From positions 1-12,584 of the forward strand of contig NWUY0300060421.1 of assembly GCA_004151065.3 (NCBI GenBank): DNA of 12,584 bases, given 5' to 3'. Shown here one piece after another: positions 9,251 to 12,584 of this stretch (its first letter is position 1; every line of letters begins with the position of its first letter). This stretch comes from Larix sibirica. Taxonomy: Eukaryota > Streptophyta > Pinopsida > Pinales > Pinaceae. A program made the translations under genes and the position numbers. The notes beneath the pieces are model-generated. The model searched no databases and had not been told where the DNA came from. It saw only the letters and a program-made list of their open reading frames with translations.

Positions 9251-10490
9251 ATGATCATCATGAATGATGCGCAAGATCCCTATGAACATGAAGAAGATGT
9301 TATACGGAAGGATGTGCAAGGTGGTAACACATAAACATAATCCAATGGAATGAGAGCACAAATCACACCTTCGGAAATGGTTGAGATTGTGAGAAGTTTC
9401 AATGAAAGGTTGACTAATGCATAGGAAGAGAGGCATCAGATTAACGCTTCCATATTGTAGAGCCAATTGACCTTCAGCAAATAGCTAATCTAGGAACAAA
9501 TCAAAACAATGGCAGCAAGGATGGTAAAAGTATGAGTAGTCACTCTAGAGGAAGATCTCGATGCCAAGAAAGAGGTTTGTGCAGGAGGAGAAAAAGAATG
9601 TCTCCATCATACACCTCGGGAAATAGATTAAGTAGATCATGGAACTCATCAGACAGTCCAGAGGGCTCATCTTGAAGGTCTAATAGGAGGGATCCCTGTA
9701 AAGAGAGTTCCTTTGGAGAATTCAGGAAGGTAAGGTCACCTACATTCAACGGAGGAAGTAAGACCAAAAATGAGGTTAAAGCATGGCTTCTTGGAATGAA
9801 GAAGTACTTCAGAATGCATGAATATTCTAAGAATGAGAAGGCCATGATTTCCATTTTTAACTTGAATGATGGAGATTGAATCTAGTGGGAGAATCTTTGG
9901 AAAGTGAAGGGCCTCAAAGAAAGGAAGTTTGACTAGAAAAAATTTTGAGACGTATTTCAAATAGAAATACCTTTCCGAAAGGTACTATGACAATAAGAGC
10001 AAGGAGTTTCATTAGCTAAAGTTGGGACATATGACCATGGAGGATTATTTGAACAAGTTCCTACAACTACTATGGTATGTGGATTACCTCAGAAATTAGA
10101 AGGTAAATATTTAGAGATTATTAAGTGGACTACCCCATAATTACAGAGACAAAATTGAATTCCTGGAGCCCGAGACCTTGTATGATGCTATCCGGAAGGC
10201 TATGCATTTCTATGAACAAAACAAGGGTAGATTTGAGGAACATCAAGAAGGAAGAGGAAATCCCAAAGGAAATTTTGATTCAAGGAAGAGGGAATTAAGA
10301 CCTATTCCCTATAGTAACTAGCCAAGTAATATCCAACAAGAACAGCAAGCTCAAGACAGGTTCAAGTGAGTTATGCCAACCAAAGGAAGACCCGGGGAGC
10401 CAATTCAATGCTAGGGATGTGGAGAGAATAATCAGTTGTATGATTTTCCCCAAAAGAAGGAGAAACCTCGAAGGATACATAACGTTGAAG
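9251..10490 (+). pseudogene. gag: Ty3/gypsy gag pseudogene with degraded zinc knuckle
   Basis: This encoded the capsid and nucleocapsid precursor that packages element RNA. The likely start is the ATG at 9251 or 9260 (same frame). That frame carries ITPSEMVEIV, then shifts near 9445-9470 into one with an Arg/Ser-rich linker (RSRCQERG, SRSWNSSDSP) and the capsid core (RSPTFNGGSKTKNEVKAWLL, KKYFRMHEYS). Stops at 9877 and 9883 interrupt it. A shift near 9955-9968 returns to the first frame, with YLSERYYDN, GHMTMEDYLNKFLQ, SGLPHNYRDKIEF and FYEQNKGRFE. The zinc knuckle at about 10409-10448 keeps two cysteines, but the histidine position is Asn (10430) and the last cysteine is Phe (10445); a TAG at 10412 sits between the cysteines. 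The product cannot be made as one protein. Confidence 0.9.
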
Positions 10491-10559
10491 AAGTTGTTCC
10501 TATGGAGGACATGGATAGATCAACTCCTAGAATCTATGCAGCTTTGGATGATCATTAGG

Positions 10560-11130
10560 TAGACCACCAAGCAGTAGTGGTTGAAGTTGGAGGTAAGATT
10601 GTCGCGTAGTCTGTTTCTATTTTGATTGACCCAGGATCTAGTCATAGTTATATTCATCCTGAGATTGTTTACATTTTCTCTCTTAAGAAAAGTTGACATG
10701 GAAAGTCATGGACAGTTCAATTATCCACAAGGACAAAGAGGAAAGTATGTGAAGTAGTGGTAAGATGTCCAATAATTTTGGATGGTCTATCTAGCACAGG
10801 AAACCTGAACATCCTATCGCTAGGACCATATGATGTTCTCATTGGAATGGATTGGTTGGAAAAGCATAGCACCAAGCTTGATTTCTATAATAAGTTTCTT
10901 GACTGCCTTGATGATGAAGGAATGCCTCAGCTAGTAAAAGGTGTGCTGAAGAACGTTTCGATAAGGAAAGTTATAGTGCTGCAACTTGGAAGATACTTCA
11001 AAAAGAACTGTCAAATATATGCATTTCATGCATTAGATTCCATGGAAGAAAGAGGACCAGCATTAGAATATTATCTCGTGCTATAAGAATATAAATATGT
11101 ATTCCTAGAAGAGGTGCCACAGCTACCATC
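10560..11130 (+). pseudogene. pol: pol pseudogene: aspartic protease and linker
   Basis: This is the retroviral-type protease that cuts the polyprotein, with the linker to reverse transcriptase. The active-site region reads SILIDPGSSHSYIHPEIV from about 10616; the catalytic Asp codon is at 10628. The family pattern is Asp-Ser/Thr-Gly, and here the middle residue is Pro, which may be a lesion or a lineage feature. Downstream, LSLGPYDVLIGMDWLEKH (about 10817-10870) matches the C-terminal part of the protease fold. In-frame stops lie just before the active site (TAG in IVA*SV), after KKS, and at 11084 (TAA). Positions 10757-11083 stay open, the longest intact stretch of this pol. It shares its frame with the end of gag, so gag and pol were probably one reading frame originally. 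Confidence 0.88.
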
Positions 11131-11980
11131 TAAGAGAGATATAGACTTTACTATTAATCTAGTGCCAGGCGTAGTCCCAGTGTCTAAGGCCCCTTACAGA
11201 ATGAACACTCCAGAGCTAGTAGAGTTGAAAATGCAACTTCGGGAATTGATGGATAAGAACTAGATTAGACCGAGCGTGTCCCCATGGTGTTATCAATTGT
11301 TGTTCATTAAGAAGAAGGATGGAAAATTGAGACTGTGTATTGACTACAAGCATCTCGATAAGGTTACTGTCAAGAACAAGAATCCATTTCCCAGAATATA
11401 AGATGATCTCTTTGATCAGATAAAGGGAGCCAAAATATTCTCCAAGATTGACTTAAGTTCGGGATACCATCGGGTCAAAATCATAGAAGAGGATATCCAT
11501 AAGACAACTTTCAAAACTCGGTATGGCCACTATGAATTCACAGTTGTGCCATTCAAAATCACCAATGCGCTGACTACTATCATGTTCCTCATGAACAATG
11601 TGTTCAACCAGGATTTGGATAAGTTGAGTTGGTATTCCTAGATGAAATCCTCATCAATTCCAAGAGAGGAAGAGCACACAGAGCATATAAGAATGGTGGT
11701 ACATGTTCTTAGGGTGCATAAGTTATACACCAAGCTAAGTAAATGTGAATTTTATCAAAGAAATATTTAGTATATGGGTCATGTTATTTCAGAAAATGGA
11801 ATCTCAGTGGATTCCAAGAAGATTGAGGCTATTGTGAATTGATTTATGCCCAAGAATGTGATAGATGACCAATATTTTATGGGTTTTGCAGGATATTACA
11901 GTAGATTTATCAAAGGTTTCTCCAAGGTGGCACATCCTATCACACCATTGCAAAGAAAGAATGTAAAGTTCAAATGGTTT
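11131..11980 (+). pseudogene. pol: pol pseudogene: reverse transcriptase
   Basis: This domain would copy element RNA into DNA. Motifs in order are [44 protein letters not shown] (from 11309), [15 protein letters not shown] with the first catalytic Asp at 11450, and [13 protein letters not shown]. The frame shifts near 11626, giving [11 protein letters not shown]; the usual Asp-Asp of this motif is Asp (11641) followed by Glu (11644). It then shifts back near 11660-11666, with EEEHTEHIRM, KLYTKLSKCEF and MGHVISENGISVD. The connection region, FAGYYSRFIKGFSKVAHPIT, follows at about 11884-11943. In-frame stops include those after DKN, after PFPRI, after QRNI and after IVN. The domain is full in extent but inactive. 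Confidence 0.93.
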
Positions 11981-11983
11981 GAA

Positions 11984-12420
11984 AATGTGAGAAGAGCTTC
12001 TAGCTACTAAAGGAATTACTCACCAACACTCCTATTTTAAAGATCGCGGATCCCAATAAAGATTTTTTGGTATGCACAAATGGTTGTATTGAAGGGATGG
12101 GAGGAGTACATATGTAGGAAGGACATGTGATATGTTATGAGTCCATGAAGTTAAAGGAACATGAAAATAATTATGCAACTCATGATTTGGAACTAACCGC
12201 CATTGTGTACGCCTTGAAGATGTGGAGACATTACCTTCTTGGATGAAAATTTGAGTTACAGGTTGATCGCATGAGTTTGAAATATTTGTCTGATCATCCA
12301 AATATGAATGCTTGGCAAGCCAGGTGGCTAAAATTTATAAGTGAATTCGACCTTGAAATTAAGCATGTCAAAGGTAAGGAGAATAAGGTTGCAGATGCAC
12401 TTAATAGGATATTTCATGTT
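11984..12420 (+). pseudogene. pol: pol pseudogene: RNase H
   Basis: This domain removes the RNA strand during reverse transcription. A frameshift near 11984 enters the frame with LLKELLTNTPILKIADPNKD. The first catalytic Asp is expected after VCT, but the codon at 12079 is AAT (Asn), a G-to-A change. Later acidic residues remain: Glu at 12190 in HDLELTAIVYALK, Asp at 12265 in QVDRMSLKYL (the usual following His is Arg), and Asp at 12394 in KVADALNR. The motif IKHVKGKENKVADALNR is a hallmark of plant Ty3/gypsy RNase H. Stops lie at 12001 (TAG), 12115 (TAG) and 12244 (TGA); after the last, the frame is open to 12579. Confidence 0.93.
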
Positions 12421-12584
12421 GTAGCAGTGAGTATTTGTAAATCAGATTTGAGGGCAAGGATTATTGAAGCTCAAGCTATTGATGAAGCTTACCTTCAAAT
12501 CAAAGAGAAGTTGCAGCAGAGAAATGTGGATGAAAAGTGTGCAATATATCATATTGGTGAAGATGATGTTCTCATTTATTAGGG
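12421..12584 (+). pseudogene. pol: pol pseudogene: RNase H-integrase linker, cut by window edge
   Basis: The open frame continues from RNase H with SDLRARIIEAQAIDEAYLQI and a charged stretch with KLQQRN. This is the usual linker ahead of the integrase zinc-binding domain. The TAG at 12580 is probably another decay stop rather than a natural end, because no integrase motif has appeared yet. The HHCC and DDE motifs would lie to the right of the window. Confidence 0.7.

Larger units (their letters stand above)
8678..12584 (+). mobile_element. Degenerate Ty3/gypsy LTR retrotransposon, 5' part
   Basis: This is the left part of one LTR retrotransposon running off the right edge. In order it has a probable LTR, a perfect initiator-tRNA-Met primer-binding site, an untranslated leader, gag with a zinc-knuckle remnant, protease, reverse transcriptase, RNase H and the start of the integrase region. 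Protease followed directly by reverse transcriptase and RNase H identifies Ty3/gypsy, since in Ty1/copia integrase precedes reverse transcriptase. The lineage within Ty3/gypsy is not certain; a chromovirus-like plant lineage is plausible. Frameshifts, stops and active-site changes show it cannot move on its own. The 3' LTR is outside the window, so LTR divergence and target-site duplication cannot be assessed. Confidence 0.93.

Noticed and set aside
9540-9960. Two minus-strand open frames
   Set aside because: They lie antisense to the gag capsid region, whose plus-strand motifs are clear.
10757-11086. Open frame of 109 codons as an independent gene
   Set aside because: It is the protease C-terminus plus the linker to reverse transcriptase. 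The same frame holds pol motifs before and after it.
12032-12301. Minus-strand open frame of 89 codons
   Set aside because: It is antisense to the RNase H domain.

Overview
The window looks like intergenic DNA from a large, repeat-rich plant nuclear genome. It is AT-rich, CpG looks scarce by eye, and no intact host gene is recognisable. Nearly everything identifiable is decayed LTR-retrotransposon sequence. The primer-binding site matches the plant initiator-tRNA-Met type used by Ty3/gypsy elements. The amount of old, degenerate retroelement sequence would fit a gymnosperm, but that is an inference and the species cannot be read from the sequence.

Layout. Positions 1-1148 are AT-rich and non-coding, possibly the worn 5' LTR and leader of the element that follows. 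Positions 1149-1800 hold an old Ty3/gypsy gag fossil with a degenerate primer-binding site and repeated frame changes. Positions 2023-2871 are two adjacent direct copies of a 425-bp unit, about 95% identical. Positions 2872-6420 are low-information sequence with a few short repeats. Positions 6420-7980 contain diverged short repeats, a TATA-like site and a 165-bp segment present twice 308 bp apart, which may be an unclassified LTR. Positions 7981-8280 are a five-unit, 60-bp tandem array with an alternating unit pattern.

From about 8678 to the right edge lies the 5' part of a second, better preserved Ty3/gypsy element: a probable LTR (8678-9045), a perfect 12-base primer-binding site (9049-9060), a leader, gag, then protease, reverse transcriptase, RNase H and the start of the integrase region. 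Protease is followed directly by reverse transcriptase with no integrase between, which separates Ty3/gypsy from Ty1/copia. The 3' part of pol and the 3' LTR lie outside the window.

This second element cannot be active as it stands. It has many in-frame stops and several frameshifts. The gag zinc knuckle has lost ligands, the second aspartate of the reverse-transcriptase active site is glutamate, and the first RNase H aspartate is asparagine. Many stops sit where a glutamine or tryptophan codon is expected, which fits C-to-T decay of methylated DNA. I found no evidence for a new biological system. The observations most worth checking are the 60-bp alternating array, the 425-bp tandem duplication, and the unclassified LTR-like block at about 6420-7980.
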